The position numbers and the translations under genes are program-made. Shown piece after piece: positions 1-7,223 of a stretch of DNA of 64,000 nt; the first letter of the stretch is position 1; the number at the start of each line of letters is the position of its first letter. The notes below the pieces were generated by a model. It was not told the DNA's origin and did not search any database. It saw only the letters and a program-made list of their open reading frames with translations. Source of the DNA: Deinococcus multiflagellatus (lineage in GTDB: Bacteria > Deinococcota > Deinococci > Deinococcales > Deinococcaceae); NCBI RefSeq assembly GCF_020166415.1, contig NZ_JAIQXV010000006.1:119944-183943 (forward strand), given 5' to 3'.

Positions 1-1083
1 TGCCGGGTGGACGGCGAGACCCTGTTCATGATCTCGGTGCGCGACCTCACCCAGGTGCGCGCGGCCCGCGAGGCCCTCAAGGCCAGCCACCAGCTGCTCA
101 ATACCGTGGTCGAAAGCGTGCCCGAAGCGATCTATGTCAAGGACGCCGCGCGGCGTTACACCCTGATCAATGCGGCGGGAGCCGCGCAGATTGGCCGGCC
201 CGTAACTGACATTCTGGGCCGCACCGACGAAGCGCTGTTTCCGCCGCGCGCCGCGCAGCAGGCCCGCGCCCGTGACGAGGCGGTCCTGGCCTCGGGGCAC
301 GCCCAGTCGTACGAGGTGGAAGACACCCTGGGCACGGGGGGCCGGCGCATCTACTGGTCCACGAAGGTGCCTTTCGTGGGCCCGGAAGGGGGCGCCGCCG
401 GGCTGGTGGGGGTGTCCATTGACATCACCGAGCGCAAGGTGGCCGAACAGACCATCCGCACCCACAATGAGGCGCTGACTGGCCGGGTGGAACGCGCGCA
501 GCTGGAAATCCTGCAGCGCCTGGCCCGGGCCGCCGAGTACCGCGACGACGACACGGGCGAACACATGAACCGCGTGGGCCGCGCGGCGGCGGGCATTGCC
601 AGCGAACTTGGCCTGCCTGCCGCCCAGGTCACCCTGATTGAGCGCGCCGCCGCGCTGCACGATGTGGGCAAGATCGGCATTTCCGACACCATCCTGCTCA
701 AGCCCGGCCGCCTGACCCCGGAGGAATTTGCGGTGGTCAAGACCCACTGCGTGATCGGGGCCAACATTCTGTCGGGGGGGCACAGCCCGCTGGTGGTGAT
801 GGCCGAAGAGATTGCCCGCACGCACCACGAACGCTGGGACGGCGCCGGATATCCCCACGGCCTGCGCGGGACCCAGATTCCCCTGAGCGGGCGCATCGTG
901 GCCGTGGCCGACGTGTTCGATGCCCTGACCAGTGAACGGCCCTACAAACGCGCCTGGTCCAGAGAAGCGGCGGTGGCCGAAATCCGCGCGCAGGCCGGGC
1001 GGCAGTTTGATCCCAGGGTGGTGGCCGCCTTCGGGCGCTGGCTGGCCTCGGCGCCGGTGGTGTCCCTGGGCGGCGTGGGCTAG
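1..1083 (+). CDS. PAS / HD-GYP c-di-GMP phosphodiesterase (3' part, continues upstream)
   Basis: Cut by the window edge: the frame is open from base 1 and an upstream PAS-like sensor stretch is implied by the end 'ISVRDLTQ'. Counting from the GTG at base 7, residues 28-145 are a PAS domain ending in the usual DITERK linker. Residues about 165-350 are an HD-GYP domain with the HD pair in [10 protein letters not shown] (about 216-225) and the signature [11 protein letters not shown] (about 273-283). All metal-binding and GYP residues are visible. HD-GYP proteins hydrolyse cyclic di-GMP to pGpG/GMP, so this is probably an active, cytosolic, signal-controlled phosphodiesterase. It ends with TAG at 1081-1083. 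A TetR gene lies downstream on the other strand. The true start is not in the window. Confidence 0.9.
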   Translation, partial: CRVDGETLFMISVRDLTQVRAAREALKASHQLLNTVVESVPEAIYVKDAARRYTLINAAGAAQIGRPVTDILGRTDEALFPPRAAQQARARDEAVLASGHAQSYEVEDTLGTGGRRIYWSTKVPFVGPEGGAAGLVGVSIDITERKVAEQTIRTHNEALTGRVERAQLEILQRLARAAEYRDDDTGEHMNRVGRAAAGIASELGLPAAQVTLIERAAALHDVGKIGISDTILLKPGRLTPEEFAVVKTHCVIGANILSGGHSPLVVMAEEIARTHHERWDGAGYPHGLRGTQIPLSGRIVAVADVFDALTSERPYKRAWSREAAVAEIRAQAGRQFDPRVVAAFGRWLASAPVVSLGGVG

Positions 1084-1216
1084 GGCAGAGGCCGCCGCCA
1101 GTCCCACACCCAGAGGAACGTGGTGTCCTGCCTGCGCGGCTCGGCCGGCCTGGCTTGTGCCTCCCCTTCAGGCGGAAGACTGCTGGCCGGGCGTTGTCGT
1201 GCCCGCCCCCTGCCGC

Positions 1217-1855
1217 TCAGCGGGTGCCGGGGGCGGGGCCAGAAGAAGTCATGTCGGCGGGCCCCTCCCTTTGCGCCGCATCCAGGGTGGCCAGCACGCC
1301 GCCCCGCACAAACACCCCCAGGGTGCGCGCCAGCGCCTCGGCGTCCAGGGCCGGGGTGCTGATCACCCGGTAGGCCAGGGCGTCCAGCAGTGTGGTGATG
1401 ATCAGCAGCAGGCCCGCGTGGCCGTGCCCCGGCACCGCCGGGTCCAGCGGCAGGCGCCGGGCCACCTCCGAGAGAAAATGCGTTTGCCGGTCCCGGAACG
1501 ACGGCCCACCGCCGCTGTGCAGCAGCGCCAGCGTGTCGCGCTCGGCCAGCAGGAACCCAAACACCGGCTCAATCAGCCCGGGCGCGCCCGGCGACTGCCA
1601 GGGCAGGTGCGCCAGCAGCGGCTCCAAGCGGGTCAGCAGGCGGTGCAGCCGCTCGTCCAGCAGGGCGTCGAGAATGCTTTCGGTTGAGGGAAAATAGCTG
1701 TAGACCGTGGCCCGGGACGTGCCCAGGGCGCCCGCGAGGTCGCCCATGCCCACCGCCTCAAAGCCGCGCTGCACAAACAGGGTGGCAGCGGTGTCCAGAA
1801 TCTGCTGGCGACGGTCCGCCGAGGGCAGGCGTTTGCGGGGGTCGGCCACAGGCAT
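1217..1855 (-). CDS. TetR/AcrR-family transcriptional repressor
   Basis: A 212-aa protein, normal TetR length. Residues about 16-62 form the N-terminal helix-turn-helix: an ILDTAATLF helix, then GMGDLAGALGTSRATVYSYF, matching the family pattern of a Thr/Ser-rich recognition helix followed by YxYF. The C-terminal 140 residues are helical and variable, as expected for the ligand-binding and dimer domain. The gene diverges from the YhgE/Pip-like gene at 1968. The 112 bp between them hold three TGAC-N5-GTCA palindromes, so I infer that it represses both itself and the neighbouring membrane protein. The inducing ligand cannot be told from sequence. The start is ATG at 1853-1855. Confidence 0.93.
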   Translation of the reverse strand: MPVADPRKRLPSADRRQQILDTAATLFVQRGFEAVGMGDLAGALGTSRATVYSYFPSTESILDALLDERLHRLLTRLEPLLAHLPWQSPGAPGLIEPVFGFLLAERDTLALLHSGGGPSFRDRQTHFLSEVARRLPLDPAVPGHGHAGLLLIITTLLDALAYRVISTPALDAEALARTLGVFVRGGVLATLDAAQREGPADMTSSGPAPGTR

Positions 1856-1876
1856 GGGTGAAGTCTATCCCAATTC

Positions 1877-1942
1877 TGACAAGGTGTCACTTGACGATCT
1901 GTCAGTGGGGCGGGCATCATGGTGGAAGCTGACACACTGTCA
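1877..1942. promoter_or_regulatory. Three TGAC-N5-GTCA operators in the TetR/YhgE divergent promoter
   Basis: Three 13-bp inverted repeats are visible: TGACAAGGTGTCA (1877-1889), TGACGATCTGTCA (1892-1904) and TGACACACTGTCA (1930-1942, extended to a perfect 15-mer by flanking C and G). Centres are 15 and 38 bp apart. The middle repeat overlaps a candidate -35 (TTGACG, 1891-1896) that pairs with CATCAT (1915-1920) over an 18-bp spacer and would fire toward 1968. These are most simply the binding sites of the adjacent TetR protein. Confidence 0.8.
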
Positions 1943-1967
1943 GAACCACCCGCTCCCAAGGACTCTC

Positions 1968-4757
1968 ATGACCCAGACCCCATCCCGCCCACCTGCCCGC
2001 ACGGTGCTCTCCGATTTTCGCCGCCTGACCCCCAGTGAACGCGCGCTGTGGCGCTTTCCGCTGATGTGGTTGGCGGCGCTGGCGATTCTGTTTATTCCGC
2101 TGGCTTACGCTGGGATTTACCTCGCCAGCGTGTGGGACCCCTACGGCCGCCTGGCCGACCTGCCGGTGGCGCTGGTGAATGTGGACCAGGGCACCACCCT
2201 GCGCGGGAAGCGGTACACGCTGGGGGGCGACGTGGTCCGGGAACTGCGCAAGGACCCCCCGGTGCGCCTGATTGCCTATCCCAGCGAGGCGGCGGCGCAG
2301 GCGGCGGTGCGCCGGGGCGAGGTCTACTTTGCCCTGACCATTCCGCGCGATTTCAGCCAGAAGGCCGTGGCGGGCAACAGCACCCAGCATGGCCAGCTGC
2401 ACCTGTACACCGCGCCGGGCACCAGCTATTTCGCCAGCCGCGTGGGCCGCACCGTGGCCCAGGAGATCACCACCAACCTCAACGAAACCCTGGGGGGCAA
2501 CCGCTGGGAAGTGGTGCAGCGCTCGCTCAAGGACGTTCAGCGGGGCTTTGAGGACATTCGCGCGGCCACCGGCAAACTGCGCAGCGGGGCCGGGCGCCTG
2601 GAAACAGGGGCAGCCCAGCTGCGCAGCGGTGCCGACACCCTGAATCAGGGCATGCGCACGGCCCAGCAGGGCGCACAGTCGCTGGCTGCAGGGGCCACGA
2701 CCCTCTCGGGCGGTGTGAGCCGGCTGACCACTGGCACCGCGCAGCTGGGCCAGGGCCTGCGCAAGCTGGAAGCGGCGGCCCCAGGGCGCGCGCAGTTAGC
2801 GCCGCTGCAGCAGGGGACAGCCGACCTGAGCGCCGGCGCGGGGCGGCTGGCGGGCGGTCTGGGCGCGCTGGGCCAGGGTGCCGGGGACCTGAAAGCCGGC
2901 GCCCAGCGGGTGGCGGGCGGCGCGGCCCAATTGAGCGGCGGCGCAGCACAGCTGGCCCAGAAACTGCCGGACCTCGCGGCGGGCCTGGGCGCGCTGCACA
3001 AAGGTGCGGGGCAGCTGCAGGGTGGGGCTGAAGAACTGGTCCAGGGCAACGCGAAACTGGCGACCGGGGCCCAGGCGCTCGCCACCCAGCTGCCGGAGTT
3101 GCGCGCGGGCCTGGGTACCCTGGCAGGCGGGGCTGGCCAGTTACAGGCCGGCGCCACCACGCTGAAGGGCGGCGCCGAACAGGTGCAGACCGGCGCGCAG
3201 GCTCTGGCCAAGCAGCTCCCCACCCTGGCCCAGGGCGCGGCGGGGCTGGCCAGCGGCGCCGAAGGGCTCTCGGCCGGGGCCGGCGCCCTGGCGCAGGGGG
3301 CGCCGGGCGATCTGGGCCGCGCCGCAGGGCAGCTGCAGGGTGGGGCCAGTACCCTGGCTGCCACCGCCCACAAGCTGGAAGCGGGCGCCCGCGCCGCCGC
3401 CCAGGGGGCTGAACAACTGGCTGGGGGCACGGGCACCCTGGTCAGCGGCGCCGAACGCCTGAGTGGCGGCGCGGCCACGCTGGCCACCGGGCTGCAGGAC
3501 GCCCAGGCGGGCAGCGCCGCCGCTGTGCAGGGCGCCGGGCAATTGGCCAGTGGCGCGCAGGCGGCGGCCAGCGGCGCCCGCACCCTGGCGCAGGGCGCCG
3601 CTGCCCTGAACGAGAACCTGGGCACAGCGGCGGCCGGGGCCGGGCAGGCGGCAGAGGGCGCGCAGGCGCTGGCCAGCGGGAGCAAGACGTTGCAGGCGGG
3701 CGCGGCGCAGCTGCAGGCGGGGGCCGCAACCCTGGCGGCCAAAACCAACGAGGCGGCGGCGGGCGCCCGGACGCTGGCCAGCGGCGCGCAGCGCGTGCAG
3801 GACGGCGTGCAGACCCTGGTGGCCGGCAACCTGAAACTCAAGGCGGCCCTGGGCACTGTGACCGCGAAACTGCCCGCCGAGCAGGATCTCCGCGCCCTGC
3901 AGGGCGGGGCCAGGACCCTGGCCCAGAAAACCGGTGAGCTGAGTGGGGGCCTGGGCCAGCTCACGGACGGCTCGGGGCGGCTGGCCCAGGGCGCGCGCGA
4001 CCTGCAGGGCGGTGCAGGCGAGCTGCGCGCCGGTCTGGACACGCTCTACCGCAAGTTGCCGGCCCGCACCGACACCCTCAGCGGTGATCCCCAGGGCCTG
4101 GCCGCCAGCGCGGTGGTCGTGGAAACCGCCACGGCCCAGGTGCCCAGCAACGGGGCGGCGTTTGCCCCATACTTTGTGGCGCTGGCGCTGTGGGTGGGCG
4201 CCACCATGACCACCTTCATCTTTCCCTACCTGCTGCTGCCCGAAAGCGGGCGCGGCACCAGCCAGCGCGCCCGCGTGCTGCGCAAGTTCGCGGTACCCGC
4301 CGGCTACGTGACGTTGCAGGCGCTGGTGGTCGTTGCGGGCCTGAGCCTGCTGGGCGTGCCGTACCTGCACCCAGGGCTGGTGGTCCTGACCACCGTGCTG
4401 GCCAGCCTGACCTTCATGCTGCTGATTCTGGCGCTGAACCTGCTGCTGGGCGCAGCGGGGCGGCTGCTGGCGCTGGTGCTGCTGGTGGTGCAGCTGGGGG
4501 CTTCGGGGGGCAGTTACCCGGTGGAACTGTCTTCGCGTTTTTTCCAGGCCATCCACGCCGTCATGCCCGTGACCGATGTGGTGGCGGCCCTGCGCGCGGC
4601 CATGTTCGGCGCCTATGAAGGCCAGTACGGCACCTTTCTGGTCCGCATGGCCCTGGTGGCCCTGGTGGCGGCGGGCGTGGCCCTGCTGGCCCGCTGGCGC
4701 TGGCAATTTACCCCCGACGACCAGTTCCGCTCGCCCATCATCACTGACGTGGGCTAG
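1968..4757 (+). CDS. YhgE/Pip-family membrane protein with long repeat region
   Basis: A 929-aa protein from the ATG at 1968 (AAGGA six bases upstream; the open frame extends further 5' but through the operator region). One N-terminal membrane segment lies at about residues 23-48 (LWRFPLMWLAALAILFIPLA), followed by an extracytoplasmic head. About 500 residues of quasi-repeats follow, built on a short GA-x-x-L-x-x-G period (ATGKL, GAGRLETGAAQL, GAQSLAAGATTL and so on). The C-terminal 220 residues hold about six membrane segments of ABC-2/YhgE type. This is the layout of YhgE/Pip proteins, the family of phage infection protein and relatives of EsaA. Their transport role is poorly known; many sit next to TetR genes, as here. 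The repeats could form a long helical stalk through the thick Deinococcus wall (inference). Confidence 0.85.
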   Translation: MTQTPSRPPARTVLSDFRRLTPSERALWRFPLMWLAALAILFIPLAYAGIYLASVWDPYGRLADLPVALVNVDQGTTLRGKRYTLGGDVVRELRKDPPVRLIAYPSEAAAQAAVRRGEVYFALTIPRDFSQKAVAGNSTQHGQLHLYTAPGTSYFASRVGRTVAQEITTNLNETLGGNRWEVVQRSLKDVQRGFEDIRAATGKLRSGAGRLETGAAQLRSGADTLNQGMRTAQQGAQSLAAGATTLSGGVSRLTTGTAQLGQGLRKLEAAAPGRAQLAPLQQGTADLSAGAGRLAGGLGALGQGAGDLKAGAQRVAGGAAQLSGGAAQLAQKLPDLAAGLGALHKGAGQLQGGAEELVQGNAKLATGAQALATQLPELRAGLGTLAGGAGQLQAGATTLKGGAEQVQTGAQALAKQLPTLAQGAAGLASGAEGLSAGAGALAQGAPGDLGRAAGQLQGGASTLAATAHKLEAGARAAAQGAEQLAGGTGTLVSGAERLSGGAATLATGLQDAQAGSAAAVQGAGQLASGAQAAASGARTLAQGAAALNENLGTAAAGAGQAAEGAQALASGSKTLQAGAAQLQAGAATLAAKTNEAAAGARTLASGAQRVQDGVQTLVAGNLKLKAALGTVTAKLPAEQDLRALQGGARTLAQKTGELSGGLGQLTDGSGRLAQGARDLQGGAGELRAGLDTLYRKLPARTDTLSGDPQGLAASAVVVETATAQVPSNGAAFAPYFVALALWVGATMTTFIFPYLLLPESGRGTSQRARVLRKFAVPAGYVTLQALVVVAGLSLLGVPYLHPGLVVLTTVLASLTFMLLILALNLLLGAAGRLLALVLLVVQLGASGGSYPVELSSRFFQAIHAVMPVTDVVAALRAAMFGAYEGQYGTFLVRMALVALVAAGVALLARWRWQFTPDDQFRSPIITDVG

Positions 4758-4783
4758 GCGTAGCCCCCTGGCCCAGTCGTAAG

Positions 4784-4806
4784 CCCCCGGATGCGTCCGG
4801 GGGTTT
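4784..4806 (+). terminator. Rho-independent terminator after the YhgE/Pip gene
   Basis: An 8-bp perfect stem, CCCCCGGA / TCCGGGGG, with a TGCG loop is followed by TTT, 26 bp after the stop codon. Confidence 0.85.
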
Positions 4807-4878
4807 GCGCTTGAACATAAGGGAGGCTGGAGGGGAACAAGGCGCGTCGCAGGCGGCGTTGCGCTCTCTCTTGCCTCG

Positions 4879-5035
4879 TCATCCGGATTCCGGATCATCG
4901 GTTCCAGCCGATCCGCGTCGCTGCGGTGCGTCCACACCTTTCCGTCCCCGTTTTTCCTTCTCTGCGGCGCCGTTCTGTGCGTCCCTTTGATCGGAAAAAC
5001 GCCGAAACCCGTTGCAGAATCTTTCGGAAGTGCGC
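4879..5035 (+). repeat. Diverged copy of dispersed repeat family A
   Basis: This stretch aligns by eye with the family A copies at 30065 and 63837 in the same orientation. It starts TCATCCGGATTCCGGA where the others start TGATACGGATTCCGTC. It has a central T/C-rich CCGTTTTTCCTTC. It ends GATCGGAAAAACGCC then TTTCGGAAGTGCGC where the others end GGTCGGAAAAATTCC then TTTCGGAAGTCGTATGA. The internal hairpin is decayed. It abuts the stop codon of the metal ATPase (TTA on this strand at 5036-5038). The rest of the 278-bp gap from 4758 holds only the terminator. Confidence 0.5.
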
Positions 5036-6955
5036 TTACAGGCGCAGGCGCAGCAGTCGCAGCCCCATGAACACCACGAACACGGTGCCGCCCTCGTGCG
5101 CCAGCACGCCCAGGGGCAGGGGCACCTGCCCGGCCACCGCCAGCGGCGCCACCACCACCATCACCCCAAACGCAAAGGTCAGGTTCAGGGCCACCGTGCG
5201 CCGGGCGGCCCGCGCCAACCGCACGGCCCCGGCCAGCTTGCCCAGGTCGCTGCGCATCAACACCACGTCGGCGCTGGCGATGGCCACATCGGTGCCGCTG
5301 GCCACCGCCACCCCCAGGTCGGCGCGGGCCAGGGCGGGGGCGTCATTGACCCCGTCGCCCACCATGGCCACGGGCGCAGGCAGCTCAGCAATCAGGCGCA
5401 GTTTGTCCTCGGGCAGCAGTTCCGCGCGGAAGTCATCGACGCCCGTATCCTGGGCCACCGCCTGCGCCACCTCGCGCCGGTCACCCGTGAGCATCACGAG
5501 CCGCGCCGCGCCGCTGCCGCGCAACTCGGCCAGGGCCTGGCGCACGCCGGGGCGGGGGGTATCGGCCACCCCGATCACCCCCAGCACCTGCGGGCCCACC
5601 CCCACAATCACGCTGCTGCTGCCCCGCTGCGCCAGTGCGTCCAGCGCCGCACTGAGGTGGGCAGGCAGGGCCGCGCCGATCCGGTCCGCCATGCGGCGGT
5701 TGCCCGCCCAGGCACGCGCGCCTTCGGCGGTCTGGGCCTCAATGCCGTGCCCAGGGACCGCCTGGGCGGCGCTGACAGATCGGGGGCACACCCCCCGCTG
5801 GCGCGCCGCCTCCACGATGGCCTGCGCAATGGGGTGTTCGCTGTGGGCCTCCAGACCCGCCGCCAGGGCCAGGGCTGCGGTGTCGTCCGGCGCGGCCACC
5901 TCGGTCACGCGCATGCGGCCTTCGGTCAGGGTGCCGGTCTTGTCAAACGCAATGGTCTGCACCCTGGCCAGGGTGTCCAGGGCCGCGCTGCTTTTAAACA
6001 GCACCCCGGCGCGCGCCGCCGCCGCCATGGCGCTGAGCATCACCGCTGGCGTGGAGATCACCACCGCGCAGGGGCTGGCCACCACCATAAAGGTCATGGC
6101 CCGTGCCCAGGCTTCGGCCAGCGGCACCTGAGCGCCCAGATGCAGCCCGGCAAAGACCAGGGGCGTGCCCAGCAGCACCACCGTGGCGTAGGGGCTTTCC
6201 CAGCGCTCGCCCAGGGTTTCGGCGCGGCTTTTTTGCGTCTGGGCCTGCTCCATCAGGGCCACCAGCCGCGCCAGCGTGCTCTCGCCGGCCGGGCGCACCA
6301 CCTCCGCCACCACGCTGCCGTTGAGGTTCACGGTGCCGCTGGCCAGGGTCATGCCCACGCTTTTGTCCACGGGCACGCTCTCGCCGGTCATCGGGCTCTC
6401 GTCCACGCTGGTCTGCCCACTCAGCACGCGGGCGTCGGCGGCAATGCGCTCGCCTGGGCGCACGATCAGCAGGTCGCCCACCCGGATCTCGCCCAGCGCG
6501 CACCACTGCTCGCGGCCTTCACGGCGCACCGTGGCGCCCTCGGGGTTCAGGTTCATCAGGGCTTCAATGGCGCCCTTGGTGCGGCCCATGGCCCAGTCCT
6601 GCAGCGTGTTACTCAGGCTAAAGAGGAACAGGAGAACAGCGCCGTCTGCCGCTTGCCCAATGCTGGCCGCCCCCAGCGCCGCCAGCACCATGAGCAGGTC
6701 AACGTCCAGTTTGCGCTCCCGGATCAGGGCGTGCGCGGCTTCGCGCGCGGCAGGAAGGCCGCCAGCGAGGTACGCCGCCGCAAAGCCCAGTCCAGCCACC
6801 TCCGGGCGGCGCAGCACAAATTCGCCCAGCAGGCCAACCACCAGCCCAACAAGGGTCAGGGCCGTCAGCAGGGCGGCGCGCCGCAGGTGTGGATCAAGGT
6901 GCAGGTGGCTGGGGGCCGAGGTCGGGCGCTGGGCAGCGGGCAGGGGCAGGGTCAT
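5036..6955 (-). CDS. P1B-4-type heavy-metal-translocating P-type ATPase
   Basis: A 639-aa pump with no N-terminal metal-binding domain. Visible in order: membrane pairs in residues 25-115, the actuator motif MTGES (about 189-193), transmembrane metal-site motif SPC (about 294-296), phosphorylation motif DKTGT (Asp about 338), HP motif SEHPIA, GDGVND hinge, and HEGGT (about 620-624) in the last membrane segment. SPC plus HEGGT, instead of CPC, marks subgroup P1B-4 (CoaT, CzcP, PfeT/FrvA), which exports Co2+ or Fe2+. With the Fur-like site in front of the gene, iron efflux is the more likely role (inference). The start at 6953-6955 has a strong GGAGGT three bases upstream. It is probably monocistronic. 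Confidence 0.9.
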   Translation of the reverse strand: MTLPLPAAQRPTSAPSHLHLDPHLRRAALLTALTLVGLVVGLLGEFVLRRPEVAGLGFAAAYLAGGLPAAREAAHALIRERKLDVDLLMVLAALGAASIGQAADGAVLLFLFSLSNTLQDWAMGRTKGAIEALMNLNPEGATVRREGREQWCALGEIRVGDLLIVRPGERIAADARVLSGQTSVDESPMTGESVPVDKSVGMTLASGTVNLNGSVVAEVVRPAGESTLARLVALMEQAQTQKSRAETLGERWESPYATVVLLGTPLVFAGLHLGAQVPLAEAWARAMTFMVVASPCAVVISTPAVMLSAMAAAARAGVLFKSSAALDTLARVQTIAFDKTGTLTEGRMRVTEVAAPDDTAALALAAGLEAHSEHPIAQAIVEAARQRGVCPRSVSAAQAVPGHGIEAQTAEGARAWAGNRRMADRIGAALPAHLSAALDALAQRGSSSVIVGVGPQVLGVIGVADTPRPGVRQALAELRGSGAARLVMLTGDRREVAQAVAQDTGVDDFRAELLPEDKLRLIAELPAPVAMVGDGVNDAPALARADLGVAVASGTDVAIASADVVLMRSDLGKLAGAVRLARAARRTVALNLTFAFGVMVVVAPLAVAGQVPLPLGVLAHEGGTVFVVFMGLRLLRLRL

Positions 6956-6988
6956 GACACCTCCGGGAGCAGAGTACGGAAACCACCC

Positions 6989-7012
6989 ATTCCTAATTAG
7001 GAATGATTCTCA
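6989..7012 (-). promoter_or_regulatory. Palindrome and Fur-like box upstream of the metal ATPase
   Basis: A perfect 16-bp palindrome, ATTCCTAATTAGGAAT (6989-7004), overlaps TGAGAATCATTCC on the minus strand (7000-7012). The latter matches the Fur consensus core TGATAATCATT at 10 of 11 positions. On the minus strand a TTGAGA lies directly upstream, so the palindrome would fall between the -35 and -10 regions, a good position for a repressor. A metal-responsive regulator of the Fur, PerR, Mur or DtxR type is likely; which one is not resolvable. Confidence 0.6.
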
Positions 7013-7174
7013 ATAGCTAGAGTCTACGCCGAGGCGCGCCGGCACTCAACGCCGCATTCGGGGCGGAGCACTCGGAAAAGGCCGGCGCTGCGTTGTTCCA
7101 AGGGGGGGTGGGCCACGGCCCCCGCTGGCGGTGCTGGCTGCCTTCGCAGAACAGGACCGGGGAAAAACCAGAAA

Positions 7175-7211
7175 GGGGCGGGCGGCAGAAGCTCACTCTG
7201 CCGCCCGCCCC
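7175..7211 (-). terminator. Terminator of the eCIS left arm
   Basis: A 15-bp perfect inverted repeat, GGGGCGGGCGGCAGA / TCTGCCGCCCGCCCC, with a 7-nt loop lies 12 bp past the stop of the DUF4157 gene. On the minus strand it is followed by TTTC. Confidence 0.8.
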
Positions 7212-7223
7212 GCTTTGCTGCGG

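Noticed and set aside
2560..4060. Tandem DNA repeat or CRISPR-like array
   Set aside because: The periodicity is at protein level (GA-x-x-L) within one gene; the DNA units are not identical and no constant repeat with spacers exists.
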